Shown here: piece by piece, positions 42,572-51,249 of the stretch
Layout: every line of letters begins with the position of its first letter
Numbering within the stretch: the stretch's first letter is position 1
Source of the DNA: Rathayibacter oskolensis
GTDB taxonomy: Bacteria > Actinomycetota > Actinomycetes > Actinomycetales > Microbacteriaceae
Direction of reading: 5' to 3'
Length of the DNA stretch: 64,000 nucleotides
Assembly (NCBI RefSeq): GCF_900177245.1
Contig: NZ_FXBM01000001.1
Span: forward strand, 806,001-870,000
Made by a program: the position numbers and the translations under genes
Notes under the pieces: generated by a model
Told to the model about the DNA's origin: nothing
Database searches by the model: none
Seen by the model: the letters and a program-made list of their open reading frames with translations, nothing else

Positions 42572-43702
42572 ATGCCGGACAAGCTCGCCGTCACGCTCGC
42601 CGTGCTCACCGTCGATCCCGGCGGCATGGGCGGAGGCGAGACCTACGCGCGGGCGCTCACCCGGCTGCTCGTCCCGCGACCCGGCGAGGAGGGGCTGCGC
42701 GTGCGTGCTCTGGTGCCCGAGAACGCCCGCGGCTTCTCGGAGGGAGTTCCCGAGATCGTCGCCGACGGGGTCGTCAGCGGCGCCGGTCACCGCCGGCGGG
42801 CGATCGGCATGCTCCAGGCTCTGGTGCGGACCGTCCGGCTGCGCCGGACGCTGGGCGCGGGGGAGATCCTCTACTTCCCGTTCACCGTCCCCCTGCCCTA
42901 CCCCTCGCGCAGGCAGGGGCACGTGCAGATGCTCTTCGACCTGCAGCACCGCGATCTGCCGCAGCTCTTCCCGCTCGTCGAGCGCGTCTTCCGACGCGTC
43001 GCCTACGAGGCCACGGCGCGGCGCGCCGACGCCGTGATCACGATCAGCGCCTTCACGAAAAGCCGCATCGTCGAGCTGCTCGGCATCCCGGAGGAGCGGA
43101 TCCACGTCTCGCACCTCGGAGTCGACACCTCGCGGTTCCGGCCGAATCTCGCCGAGCGCGAGGACTTCGTCTTCTATCCGGCGCGCGCGTGGCCGCACAA
43201 GAACCACGAGCGGCTGTTCGAGGCCCTCCGGCTCCTGCGGGCCGAGGGCCACCCGCTCCGTCTCGTGCTCACGGGAGGCGACCTCGACCGGCTCGCGCCG
43301 CTGCCCGACTTCGTCGACTGGCGCGGCCACGTCTCTCCGGAGGAGCTCGCCGATCTCTACCGCCGGGCCGCGGTCCTCGCGTTCCCGAGCCTCTACGAGG
43401 GCTTCGGCCTGCCTCCGATCGAGGCGATGGCGTCGGGCTGCCCGGTGGCGGCGGCCGATTCGGGGTCGCTCCCCGAGATCTGCGGCGACGCGGCCGTCTA
43501 CGTCGACCCGCTCGAACCGCGCTCGATCGCCGACGGGATCCTCGAGGCGATCGACCGGCGTGCCGAGCTCGCCCCCCTCGGAGTCGAGCGAGCCGCCCGC
43601 TTCAGCTGGGAGCGCTGCCGCGAGGAGCACCTCGCGGTGTTCCGCGCCGTCGCCGAGCGTCGCGGTGTCAGTCGCGCGCGTGCAGGAGGCGGCGCCAGCT
43701 GA
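42572..43702 (+). CDS. Family 4 glycosyltransferase
   Basis: The protein has 376 residues. It has VLTVDPGGMGGGETYARALT, LQMLFDLQHRDLPQLFP-like acceptor loop (VQMLFDLQHRDLPQLFPLVE), ITISAFTKSRIVELL, ARAWPHKNHERLFEALRLLR and FPSLYEGFGLPPIEAMASG (E-x7-E). The block ITISAFTK with KNHE is common among mannosyl- and rhamnosyltransferases. ATG 42572 has only a weak GGA before it. Its 3' end overlaps the convergent O-antigen-ligase-like gene by 35 bases. Confidence 0.88.
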   Translation: MPDKLAVTLAVLTVDPGGMGGGETYARALTRLLVPRPGEEGLRVRALVPENARGFSEGVPEIVADGVVSGAGHRRRAIGMLQALVRTVRLRRTLGAGEILYFPFTVPLPYPSRRQGHVQMLFDLQHRDLPQLFPLVERVFRRVAYEATARRADAVITISAFTKSRIVELLGIPEERIHVSHLGVDTSRFRPNLAEREDFVFYPARAWPHKNHERLFEALRLLRAEGHPLRLVLTGGDLDRLAPLPDFVDWRGHVSPEELADLYRRAAVLAFPSLYEGFGLPPIEAMASGCPVAAADSGSLPEICGDAAVYVDPLEPRSIADGILEAIDRRAELAPLGVERAARFSWERCREEHLAVFRAVAERRGVSRARAGGGAS

Positions 43703-44951
43703 GCCCCTGCGCGGCCCGCATCGCGCAGATCACCAGCAGCAGCCAGCCCGCGTCGAGCAGGATCGAGCTCTCGGCGAGGGCGGTGACGATCAGCACGGTC
43801 AGCACGAGCACCGGCCAGACGTGCACGACGGCCTTGCGCTCGGAGGCGATCAGCCAGGAGCGCCACAGCGCGAGGCCGACGAGCACCAGGAAGAGGACGA
43901 CTCCGACCACCCCGACCTGGAGGGCGAGGTCGAAGACCGCGTTCAGGCTCGACGAGTGCGGCCGGCGGGAGAGGTAGTCGATCGCGGTGAACGGGTACAG
44001 ATCGGTGCGCCAGTAGCCGACCCACCCCCAGCCGATGATCGGGGCGAGGTCGGTGAAGCGCCAGACCTGCTGCCAGAGGGTGAGCCGGAACTCGAACTCG
44101 CTGCCGGCGTTGAGCCGGTCGATGACCTGCGAGCGGAAGATCCAGGCCGTCAGCGCGGCCGCCGCCGCGACCCCGAGCGTCACGTACTGCCGGGTGCGCC
44201 GGCCGGCCCCGTCGCCGCGGCGGACCCAGCGCAGGGCGAGGGCCACCACCGCGGCGACGACGAGCACGCCCGCACTGACGGCGGAGCGGGTGAACAGGAG
44301 CGTCAGGGCGGCGAGCACGATCGAGGCGACGGCCGGACCGCGGGCGACGGACCGCGTCATCAGCTCGACCGAGAACGTCACGATCGCGATCAGGCAGACC
44401 AGGCCGAGCTGGTTGCGGGTGCCGACCAGTCCCTGGATCGGACCGCCGGACGCCAGCAGTCCCTCGACGCCGAGGAAGCGCAGCGGCCGGTCGATGAGGA
44501 CGCCCGCGAGCACCTCGACGGCGATCGAGCCGATGAGCACCACGCGCATCACATCGCCGACCGCGCGGATGATCTGGATGATGTCGCGGGTCAGCCCGAT
44601 CGCGATCGCCAGGAAGGCCAGCGCGAACTGGTAGGCGACGCTCGAGACCGTCGCCCACTGGTAGCCGCTCCAGAGGACGCTGAGCCCGATCCACCCGAGG
44701 AACACCAGGATGCTCGTGGGCAGCAGCCCCTCCCAGTCGAGCGTGCCGCAGCGCAGGACCAGCATCCCTCCCGCGAGGATCGTGAGCGCGGTGATCGCGG
44801 CGATGTACCCGGGCCAGCCGATGACGCCGCGGACGGCGGGAGCGCAGAGAACGGCGAAGAGGGCGGTCTGCGCGAGCGCCGCCGCGAACTGCGGCGAGGC
44901 CATCGCATCCGCGAGGGACGCCGGGAGCGCGGACGGCGTCCGGCCGCTCAT
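43668..44951 (-). CDS. O-antigen ligase/polymerase-like membrane protein (second of a tandem pair)
   Basis: The protein has 427 residues and about eleven TM helices. The large periplasmic-type loop has ASGGPIQGLVGTRNQLGL earlier and FRLTLWQQVWRFTDLAPIIG, WGWVGYWRTDLYP and RRPHSSSLNAVFDLALQVG. These are landmarks of the O-antigen ligase (PF04932) family, with the Arg and His expected in the catalytic loop. ATG 44951 overlaps the upstream paralogue by 4 bases. In Gram-positive relatives such proteins are thought to polymerise or transfer surface glycans. The exact reaction is unknown. Confidence 0.83.
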   Translation of the reverse strand: MSGRTPSALPASLADAMASPQFAAALAQTALFAVLCAPAVRGVIGWPGYIAAITALTILAGGMLVLRCGTLDWEGLLPTSILVFLGWIGLSVLWSGYQWATVSSVAYQFALAFLAIAIGLTRDIIQIIRAVGDVMRVVLIGSIAVEVLAGVLIDRPLRFLGVEGLLASGGPIQGLVGTRNQLGLVCLIAIVTFSVELMTRSVARGPAVASIVLAALTLLFTRSAVSAGVLVVAAVVALALRWVRRGDGAGRRTRQYVTLGVAAAAALTAWIFRSQVIDRLNAGSEFEFRLTLWQQVWRFTDLAPIIGWGWVGYWRTDLYPFTAIDYLSRRPHSSSLNAVFDLALQVGVVGVVLFLVLVGLALWRSWLIASERKAVVHVWPVLVLTVLIVTALAESSILLDAGWLLLVICAMRAAQGLSWRRLLHARD

Positions 44952-46294
44952 CGACCGGGGCGCTCGACGGCGAGGGGGATCGGCTCGGCGGTGAGCACGT
45001 CCTCGGACTCGTTCGCGGGCTGCTTGGTGAGGACCGCGAGGGCGACGAGGAGCAGCCAGCCCCCCTCGATCAGGATCCGGCTCTCGGCGAGGGACTGGGC
45101 GAGCAGCGCGACGACCAGCAGCAGGGGCGCGAGCGAGAGCGCCGAGTAGGGGAGGGTCGTCGTGGCACTGCGCCGGGGCCGATCGACGGCGCGGAACCAG
45201 GAGCGCCACAGGGTCGACGCGGTGAGAGCGACGAAGAGGACGAGGCCGACGAGCCCGAGCTGGAACCAGACGTCGAGCCACGCATCGTGCGCCTGCAGGT
45301 AGAGGACGCCCTTGCGCTCGGCGAGCGTGTCGAACGGAGCGGCCCACGGTGCCCAGTAGCTCACCCAGCCCCAGCCGAGGAGCGGGCGCTCCGAGGCGAG
45401 TCCCCAGACCGCCCTCCAGATGTCGAGCCTCCCGGTCGCGTCCTCGCTCTTGCCGAGGACGCCCAGCAGCGCGCTCCAGCCGACGGCCGTCCCGACGACC
45501 ACGGCGAGGGCGACTCCCGCGGCGGTCGCGTACACCGGGCGCCGCCCCGCTTCTCCGCGTCGCCTCGCCCAGAGCGCGAAGACCACGGCCAGGGCGACGG
45601 CGAGGACGCACAGGATCACCGTGGAGGAGCGGGTCAGCAGGAGGGTGGCGACGAAGAGCGCGATCCAGAGGACGCCCCAGCGCCGCCCGATGCTCCTGGC
45701 CGCCAGCTCGATCACGACCACGATCAGCCCGAGGAGCGCGGCGAAGCCCAGCAGGTTGCGGTTGCCCACGAGACCCTGGATCGGTTCTCCCGTGAAGAGA
45801 GCGGAGAGCGACCAGTAGAACGCGTCCGGGATCCGGCCCTCCGGCAGGTCGATCACGAGCGGGAGGACGGGCGCGCGCACGAACACGGCGACGACCAGCT
45901 CGAACAGGAGGGAGAGGCCGACCGTGATCCGCAGGGCGCGCCCGAGGGCGGTGACGAAGGCTCCCGCGCTCAGCGTCAGGGCGAGGACGACGCCGCCGAA
46001 GCTCGTCGCGAGCTGCGCGGCGACGCCGATCGCGCTCGCCCCGGGGTAGGCCGACCACAGCAGCGAGAGCACGACCAGCGCGAGGAACGCGACGAGCGCC
46101 TTCGGTGTGCGGCTCCAGCGCAGCCGTGGGCGCTCGCGCAGGACGACGACCACGAGGGCGATCAGGAGAGTCACGACGACGGCGCCCCAGCCCCACCAGC
46201 CGGCCAGGTTCCGCAGCGCCTGACCGCCGACCATGACCGTGAGCACGGCGACCGCGAGCGCTCGGGGAGCGGCGGGCGCGGCGCGTCGGATCAT
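44948..46294 (-). CDS. O-antigen ligase/polymerase-like membrane protein (first of a tandem pair)
   Basis: The protein has 448 residues and about eleven TM helices. It shares with its neighbour TGEPIQGLVGNRNLLGFAAL, RLDIWRAVWGLASERPLLGW, GWVSYWAPWAAP and YLQAHDAWLDVWFQLGLVG. The tail is hydrophilic (KQPANESEDVLTAE). ATG 46294 is preceded by TAGACT with a 7-base gap, indicating a leaderless mRNA. It is co-translated with the paralogue below it. Confidence 0.83.
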   Translation of the reverse strand: MIRRAAPAAPRALAVAVLTVMVGGQALRNLAGWWGWGAVVVTLLIALVVVVLRERPRLRWSRTPKALVAFLALVVLSLLWSAYPGASAIGVAAQLATSFGGVVLALTLSAGAFVTALGRALRITVGLSLLFELVVAVFVRAPVLPLVIDLPEGRIPDAFYWSLSALFTGEPIQGLVGNRNLLGFAALLGLIVVVIELAARSIGRRWGVLWIALFVATLLLTRSSTVILCVLAVALAVVFALWARRRGEAGRRPVYATAAGVALAVVVGTAVGWSALLGVLGKSEDATGRLDIWRAVWGLASERPLLGWGWVSYWAPWAAPFDTLAERKGVLYLQAHDAWLDVWFQLGLVGLVLFVALTASTLWRSWFRAVDRPRRSATTTLPYSALSLAPLLLVVALLAQSLAESRILIEGGWLLLVALAVLTKQPANESEDVLTAEPIPLAVERPGR

Positions 46295-46301
46295 GGCGAA
46301 C

Positions 46302-46307
46302 AGTCTA
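46302..46307 (-). promoter_or_regulatory. -10 element for the leaderless O-antigen-ligase-like pair
   Basis: TAGACT on the minus strand is followed by 7 bases (gttcgcc) and then ATG 46294. Confidence 0.55.
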
Positions 46308-46330
46308 GGGAGCGGGCGGGCGGCCGCGGC

Positions 46331-47524
46331 TCAGACGAAGGCCGCGCTGCCGGTGATGGCGCGTCCGACGATCAGGGTGTTCATCTCGCGCGTGCCCTCG
46401 TAGGAGTAGAGCGCCTCGGCGTCCGCGAAGAACCGCGCGACGCCGTAGTCGAGGACGATGCCGTTGCCGCCCATCACCTCGCGGCACCAGGCGACGGTCT
46501 CGCGCATCCGCGTCGTCGTGTAGGCCTTGGCGAGCGCGGAGTGCTCGTCGCGCTGCTCGTCGTCGTCGAGCATCTCGGAGACGCGCGTGGCCAGCGCGAT
46601 GCTCGCCGTGATGTTGCCGATGCTCTTCACCAGCAGGTCCTGCACGAGCTGGTGCTCGACGAGCGGCTTGCCGAACTGGACCCGTTCGCGGGCGTAGCGC
46701 AGGGCCGCGTCGTAGGCGCCGATCGCGACTCCGATCGCCTGCCAGGCGACCTCGGCGCGGGTCAGCCGGAGGACCTTCGCGGTGTCGCGGAAGGAGTTCG
46801 CGCCCTGGAGGCGGAGCGACTCGGGGACCACGACGCCCTCGAGCACGATGTCGGCGTTCTGCACGGTGCGCAGGCTCTGCTTGCGCGCGATCGCGGTCGC
46901 ACGGTAGCCGGGCGTCGAGGTGGGGACGAGGAAGCCCTTCACCTGCGAGTCCGCGACGTCCTTGGCCCAGATGACGGTGATGTCGCTGAAGGTCGCGTTG
47001 CCGATCCAGCGCTTGGCGCCGTCGAGCACCCAGCTGTCGCCCTCCCGGCGCGCGGTCGTGCGCAGGCCCTGCGCCGAGTCCGACCCCGACTGGGGCTCGG
47101 TGAGTCCGAACGCGCCGATCACCTCGCCCGAGGCGAGCTTCGGGAGCCACTCGGCCCGCTGCTCCTCGGAGCCGGCGACGCCGACGGTGCCCATGACCAG
47201 ACCGTTCTGGACCCCGACGTAGGTCGCGATGCCGGCGTCGACGCGACCGAGCTCGAGCGCGACCCAGCCGCGGAACACGGCCGAGTTCTCGATCGCCCGC
47301 GTCTCGGGCCACGAGAGGCCGATCACGCCGGTCGCGTGGATCCCGGGGATCAGGTGGCGCGGGAACTCCGCCCGCTCCCAGAAGTCGTCGGCGACGGGTC
47401 GGACCTGCTCCTCGAGGAAGGCGCGGACGCCGACGAGGAGCTGCTTCTCGTCGGGCGAGAGCCGCCCGGCGAAGCCGTAGAAGTCGGCCGCCAGGATCTC
47501 GAAGGTCGTGCTGTCCATGTCCAT
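46331..47524 (-). CDS. Acyl-CoA dehydrogenase, glutaryl-CoA-dehydrogenase-like
   Basis: The protein has 397 residues. FAD-dependent acyl-CoA dehydrogenase motifs: GEVIGAFGLTEPQSGSDSAQ, WVLDGAKRWIGNATFSD, ALRYARERVQFGKPLVEHQL, EVMGGNGIVLDYGVARFFAD and SYEGTREMNTLIVGRAITG. The last carries the catalytic Glu in the position used by glutaryl-CoA dehydrogenases. ATG 47524 is preceded by AAGGGAG; ATG 47518 is also in frame. fadE25 sits near purE in M. tuberculosis, but here the gene is next to manA. Substrate is uncertain. Confidence 0.9.
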   Translation of the reverse strand: MDMDSTTFEILAADFYGFAGRLSPDEKQLLVGVRAFLEEQVRPVADDFWERAEFPRHLIPGIHATGVIGLSWPETRAIENSAVFRGWVALELGRVDAGIATYVGVQNGLVMGTVGVAGSEEQRAEWLPKLASGEVIGAFGLTEPQSGSDSAQGLRTTARREGDSWVLDGAKRWIGNATFSDITVIWAKDVADSQVKGFLVPTSTPGYRATAIARKQSLRTVQNADIVLEGVVVPESLRLQGANSFRDTAKVLRLTRAEVAWQAIGVAIGAYDAALRYARERVQFGKPLVEHQLVQDLLVKSIGNITASIALATRVSEMLDDDEQRDEHSALAKAYTTTRMRETVAWCREVMGGNGIVLDYGVARFFADAEALYSYEGTREMNTLIVGRAITGSAAFV

Positions 47525-47678
47525 CGCTCCCTTGCTCGGTGACGCATCGCCGGGGCCGCGACAGCGGCGACGATGCGGCTCGTGCCAGCGTACGAAGGAC
47601 TCGGGGCGGCCGTCGCACCCGCTGGCGGAGTGCGCCAAGGCGCTCGCCGTCTTCGGCGGTCGCCCTTGTAGATCCTGC

Positions 47679-47684
47679 TAGCGT
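47679..47684 (+). promoter_or_regulatory. -10 element of manA
   Basis: TAGCGT is 73 bases before GTG 47758. The leader carries GGAAGG at about the right distance from the start. Confidence 0.45.
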
Positions 47685-47757
47685 CGGGGCGGAGCGGCCC
47701 GGGCCAGGGTCCGGACGTGCGGCTCCGACCCACTCCAGGACGGAAGGCGGCCGCCCC

Positions 47758-48975
47758 GTGTTCATCCCGATCGGCAACACTCCCCGCGACTACGCCTGGG
47801 GCTCGCTCACCGGCATCTCGGAAGCGCTCGGCACCACGGCGTCCGGCGCTCCGGAGGCGGAGCTGTGGCTGGGGGCGCACCCCGGCTCGCCGGCGCGGAT
47901 CCTCGACCCCGGCACCGTCGGAGCGTCGACCCTCGCGGAGTGGATCGCCCGGGATCCCGAGACGGCGCTCGCTGGGGTGGACGGCTCGGTCGACCCCGTC
48001 TCCGGCGAGCCGCGGCTCCCGTTCCTCCTCAAGATCCTCGCGGCGGGCGGCCCGCTCTCGCTGCAGGCGCACCCCTCGTCGGAGCGGGCGCAGCGCCGCT
48101 TCGTCGAGGAGGACGCCGCGGGGATCGCCCGCGACGCCGCCGAGCGCAACTACAAGGACCCGTTCCACAAGCCCGAGCTGATCTACGCGCTGAGCGAGAG
48201 CTTCGACGCGCTCTGCGGGTTCCGCGAGCCGGAGGCCACGCGCGAGCTGCTCGCGGAGCTCGCCGATCGCGCGCCGGCGGAGGACTCCGCGGCGATCGTG
48301 CGGTTCGCCTCCCTGCTCGAGGGCGAGCCCGAGGCGTCGCTCCGCACCGCCGTCACCTGGCTCCTCGCCGACGGCGACCGGGCCGAGGTCACCCGCCTGG
48401 TCGACGCCGTGATCCGCGCCTCGGAGGGCGATGACCGGCTCGAGGCGGCGACGGTCCGCGACCTCGCCGCCGCCTATCCCGGCGACCCGGGGATCGCGCT
48501 CTCGCTGCTGCTCAACCGGGTGCGGCTCGCCCGCGGCGAGGTGCTCTACCTTCCGGCGGGGAACATCCACGCCTACCTGCTGGGCACGGGGGTCGAGCTG
48601 ATGGCCGCCTCCGACAACGTGCTGCGCGGCGGTCTCACCCCCAAGCACATCGACGTGCCCGAACTGGTCGTCGTGCTCGACTTCTCGCCGTTGCCCGTGC
48701 CCTACCTGCGGCCTGAGGAGCCGGCCGCCGGCCTGCGCGTCTACCGCCCCGACGTTCCCGACTTCGAACTGGCGGTCGTCGAGCCGGTCTCGGACGAGCC
48801 CGTGCCCGTCGCCCTGACCGGTCCCGCGATCGCGATCGCGACCGCCGGCGCGTTCTCGCTGCGCGGGGCGGAGGGCGAGACGCGCGTCGAGCGGGGCGGG
48901 AGCGTCTACATCACCCCGTCGGAGCAGGCGCTCGAGGTCACCGGGCGCGGGACGCTGTTCGTCGCGACCGTCTGA
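47758..48975 (+). CDS. manA: Mannose-6-phosphate isomerase, class I
   Basis: The protein has 405 residues and interconverts fructose-6-P and mannose-6-P, the entry to GDP-mannose and so to the Gmd pathway. Zinc-site motifs: LPFLLKILAAGGPLSLQAHP, NYKDPFHKPELIYALSESF and YLPAGNIHAYLLGTGVELMA, with SDNVLRGGLTPKHIDVPEL. GTG 47758 follows a clear GGAAGG. It converges with the GlxA-type regulator across 60 bases, where a small stem (cccgt/acggg, 49009-49024) lies. Confidence 0.95.
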   Translation: MFIPIGNTPRDYAWGSLTGISEALGTTASGAPEAELWLGAHPGSPARILDPGTVGASTLAEWIARDPETALAGVDGSVDPVSGEPRLPFLLKILAAGGPLSLQAHPSSERAQRRFVEEDAAGIARDAAERNYKDPFHKPELIYALSESFDALCGFREPEATRELLAELADRAPAEDSAAIVRFASLLEGEPEASLRTAVTWLLADGDRAEVTRLVDAVIRASEGDDRLEAATVRDLAAAYPGDPGIALSLLLNRVRLARGEVLYLPAGNIHAYLLGTGVELMAASDNVLRGGLTPKHIDVPELVVVLDFSPLPVPYLRPEEPAAGLRVYRPDVPDFELAVVEPVSDEPVPVALTGPAIAIATAGAFSLRGAEGETRVERGGSVYITPSEQALEVTGRGTLFVATV

Positions 48976-49035
48976 CCGCGGCCGGGAAGTGGCGTCTCTC
49001 GACAGCCCCGTTGCTCGACGGGATCGCGCGGGACG

Positions 49036-49989
49036 TCAGGACGCCTCCGCGCACGCGAAGGTGCGGCGGTAGGCGGCCGGCGTCGTCTGGAGGACCCGCA
49101 CGAAGTGGTGCCGCATGACCGCCGCCGTGCCGAAGCCGACGCGTCCGGCGATCGTCTCGAGCGGCAGGTCGCTCTCCTCCAGGAGCTGCTGGGCGCGCAG
49201 CAGCCGCTGCCGGTTGAGCCACGCCAGGGGAGTGGTGCCGAGGTCGGCGCGGAAGCGACGCGCGAACGTGCGCGGCGACATGAGCGCGCGCCGGGCGAGG
49301 GTCTCGATCGTCAGGTCCTGGTCGAGGTTGTCGAGCATCCACTCCGTGACGTCCGCGAACGAATCGGCCCGCACCTCGGCGATCGGGGTGCGGATGTACT
49401 GCGCCTGGCCGCCGTGGCGCTGCGGCGGCACGACCATCCGCCGAGCGACGACGTTCGCTACCGCGGCGCCCAGCTCCTCCCGCACGATGTGCAGCGAGGC
49501 GTCGATCCCGGCTGCGGTGCCGGCGCTGGTGACGATGCGCCCCTCCTGCACGAACAGCACGTCGGGATCGACGCTCACGGCCGGGTGCCGGCGCGCGAGC
49601 TCCTCGGCGTGCATCCAGTGCGTGGTCGCGCGCCGCCCGTCGAGCAGGCCGGCCTGCGCGAGCGTGAAGGCGCCGCTGCAGACGCTGAGGATCCAGGCGC
49701 CCCGCGCGTGGGCGCGGCGGAGGAGCGCGAGGACGCGCTCGTCGACGTCGCCTCGGGAGTGCGCGGGAACGGCGATGAGATCGGCGCCCTCCGCCGCCTC
49801 CAGGCCGTCGGTGATGATCATGTCGAAGCCGAGGCTCGTGCGGACCGGACCGGGGTCGGCGGTGACGATCGTGAAGTCGAACGCCGGGCCGCCCTGCTCG
49901 CTCCGGTCGATGCCGAAGACCTCGCAGACGACTCCGAACTCGAACGGGGCCAGGTCAGGGAGGGCGACGAGCGCGACCGAGTGCAGCAT
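49036..49989 (-). CDS. GlxA-type AraC regulator with DJ-1/PfpI-like domain
   Basis: The protein has 317 residues. The N-terminal class I amidotransferase-like domain (1-170) has ILSVCSGAFTLAQAGLLDGR, with the Cys in the nucleophile elbow, and RRATTHWMHAEELA. The C-terminal AraC domain (about 215-315) has LTIETLARRALMSPRTFARR and LPLETIAGRVGFGTAAVMRH. Proteins of this type are transcription factors and usually not enzymes. ATG 49989 follows TATCCT with 6 bases between, so the message is likely leaderless. It is divergent from galE. Confidence 0.9.
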   Translation of the reverse strand: MLHSVALVALPDLAPFEFGVVCEVFGIDRSEQGGPAFDFTIVTADPGPVRTSLGFDMIITDGLEAAEGADLIAVPAHSRGDVDERVLALLRRAHARGAWILSVCSGAFTLAQAGLLDGRRATTHWMHAEELARRHPAVSVDPDVLFVQEGRIVTSAGTAAGIDASLHIVREELGAAVANVVARRMVVPPQRHGGQAQYIRTPIAEVRADSFADVTEWMLDNLDQDLTIETLARRALMSPRTFARRFRADLGTTPLAWLNRQRLLRAQQLLEESDLPLETIAGRVGFGTAAVMRHHFVRVLQTTPAAYRRTFACAEAS

Positions 49990-49995
49990 GTCGGC

Positions 49996-50001
49996 AGGAT
50001 A
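49996..50001 (-). promoter_or_regulatory. -10 element for the leaderless GlxA-type regulator
   Basis: TATCCT on the minus strand is followed by 6 bases and then ATG 49989. Confidence 0.55.
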
Positions 50002-50050
50002 TCGCCAGGCGACGCATTCCTGCCGGATCGGAGCGTTCTCCGGTCGCCGA

Positions 50051-50056
50051 TAGGGT
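50051..50056 (+). promoter_or_regulatory. -10 element of galE
   Basis: TAGGGT is 45 bases before ATG 50101. The leader has GAGGAGG as ribosome site. Confidence 0.5.
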
Positions 50057-50100
50057 GGCTCCGGCGCGCGGCGCGGGCGCCGGTAACGAGGAGGATTCGC

Positions 50101-51066
50101 ATGGCATGGCTGGTCACCGGAGGAGCCGGGTACATCGGGGCGCACGTCGTGCGGGCCTTCGCCGAGCAGGGGATCGACCCCGTCGTCGTCGACGACCTGT
50201 CCTCGGGGCACGACTCGTTCGTGCCGGAGGGGATTCCCTTCCACCGCGGGTCGATCCTCGACGAGCAGCTGCTCGACTCCGTGTTCGCCGAGCATTCGAT
50301 CGAGGGCGTCGTGCACGTGGCGGGCTTCAAGTACGCCGGAGTGTCGGTCCAGCGCCCCCTGCACACCTACGAGCAGAACGTCACGGGGACGATGCGCGTG
50401 CTCGGTGCGATGCAGCGCGCGGGGGTGTCGTCGATCGTCTTCTCCTCGAGTGCGGCCGTCTACGGCGCGGTCGACGTCGACCTCGTCACGGAGAGCACGC
50501 CCAAGAGCCCGGAGTCGCCCTACGGCGAGTCGAAGCTGATCGGCGAGTGGCTGCTCGCCGACGCGGGACGTGCCCACGGCGTGCGCCATGCCTCCCTCCG
50601 CTACTTCAACGTCGTCGGCTCCGGCTACCCCGACGTCTACGACACCAGCCCGCACAACCTCTTCCCGCTCGTCTTCGAGGCGCTCCTCGCCGGTCGCACC
50701 CCCCGGATCAACGGCGACGACTACCCCACTCCCGACGGCACCTGCGTGCGCGACTACATCCACGTCGCCGATCTCGCCCTCGCGCACGTCGCTGCAGCGC
50801 GACGACTCGCCGCGGGGGAGCCGATCGAGCCCGTGTACAACCTGGGCAGCGGCACCGGTGCGTCCGTCGGCGAGATCATGCGCGCCATCGCGGCCAGCAC
50901 CGGGATCGACTTCACCCCCGAGGTGGCCGCCCGTCGCCCCGGCGATCCGCCGCGCATCGTCGCGTCGGGTGAGACCGCCGCGCGCGACCTCGGCTGGGAG
51001 ATGCGGCACTCGATCGCCGAGATGGTCGAGAGCGCCTGGCAGGCGAGGAGCGCGTCGACGGCGTGA
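50101..51066 (+). CDS. galE: UDP-glucose 4-epimerase
   Basis: The protein has 321 residues and interconverts UDP-glucose and UDP-galactose. It has WLVTGGAGYIGAHVVRAFAE, VHVAGFKYAGVSVQRPLHTY, FSSSAAVYGAVD, ESPYGESKLIGEWLL (catalytic Tyr-Lys), RYFNVVGSG and DGTCVRDYIHVADLALAHV. GAGGAGG precedes ATG 50101. It may serve the nearby glycosyltransferases with UDP-galactose. Galactose salvage genes are absent, so biosynthesis is more likely than catabolism. Confidence 0.93.
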   Translation: MAWLVTGGAGYIGAHVVRAFAEQGIDPVVVDDLSSGHDSFVPEGIPFHRGSILDEQLLDSVFAEHSIEGVVHVAGFKYAGVSVQRPLHTYEQNVTGTMRVLGAMQRAGVSSIVFSSSAAVYGAVDVDLVTESTPKSPESPYGESKLIGEWLLADAGRAHGVRHASLRYFNVVGSGYPDVYDTSPHNLFPLVFEALLAGRTPRINGDDYPTPDGTCVRDYIHVADLALAHVAAARRLAAGEPIEPVYNLGSGTGASVGEIMRAIAASTGIDFTPEVAARRPGDPPRIVASGETAARDLGWEMRHSIAEMVESAWQARSASTA

Positions 51067-51093
51067 CGTCTCCCGCGAGGATCGACACAGTCG

Positions 51094-51111
51094 CGACACG
51101 CCGGTGTGTCG
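51094..51111. promoter_or_regulatory. Near-palindrome upstream of whiB (distal)
   Basis: CGACAC-gccggt-GTGTCG forms an inverted repeat about 41 bases upstream of the predicted whiB -35 box. Confidence 0.4.
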
Positions 51112-51151
51112 TGAACCCTCCAGGGCGGGTTGAGGGTTTATGGTCCGCGAC

Positions 51152-51180
51152 TTGACCTGGGCGAATGACACCGGTGTAAT
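51152..51180 (+). promoter_or_regulatory. whiB promoter with an overlapping palindrome
   Basis: TTGACC (51152-51157) and TGTAAT (51175-51180) are 17 bases apart, the best housekeeping-type promoter in the window. The palindrome ACACCGGTGT (51168-51177) overlaps the -10 box. It shares its CCGGTGT core with the distal inverted repeat. A regulator bound here would block RNA polymerase. Confidence 0.6.
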
Positions 51181-51249
51181 TACCTTGGCGAGCTACTCCG
51201 GTGAGGAGCGGCTCGCGGTTCATCGGTCGCAGGCGGGGTAGGAGACGAC

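Noticed and set aside
49009-49024. Terminator between manA and the GlxA-type regulator
   Set aside because: The stem is only 5 bp (cccgt/acggg) with no T-run; too weak to list as a terminator.
51070-51249. Small gene upstream of whiB
   Set aside because: Short frames exist, but none has a start with ribosome site or sensible composition; the region reads as promoter and leader.
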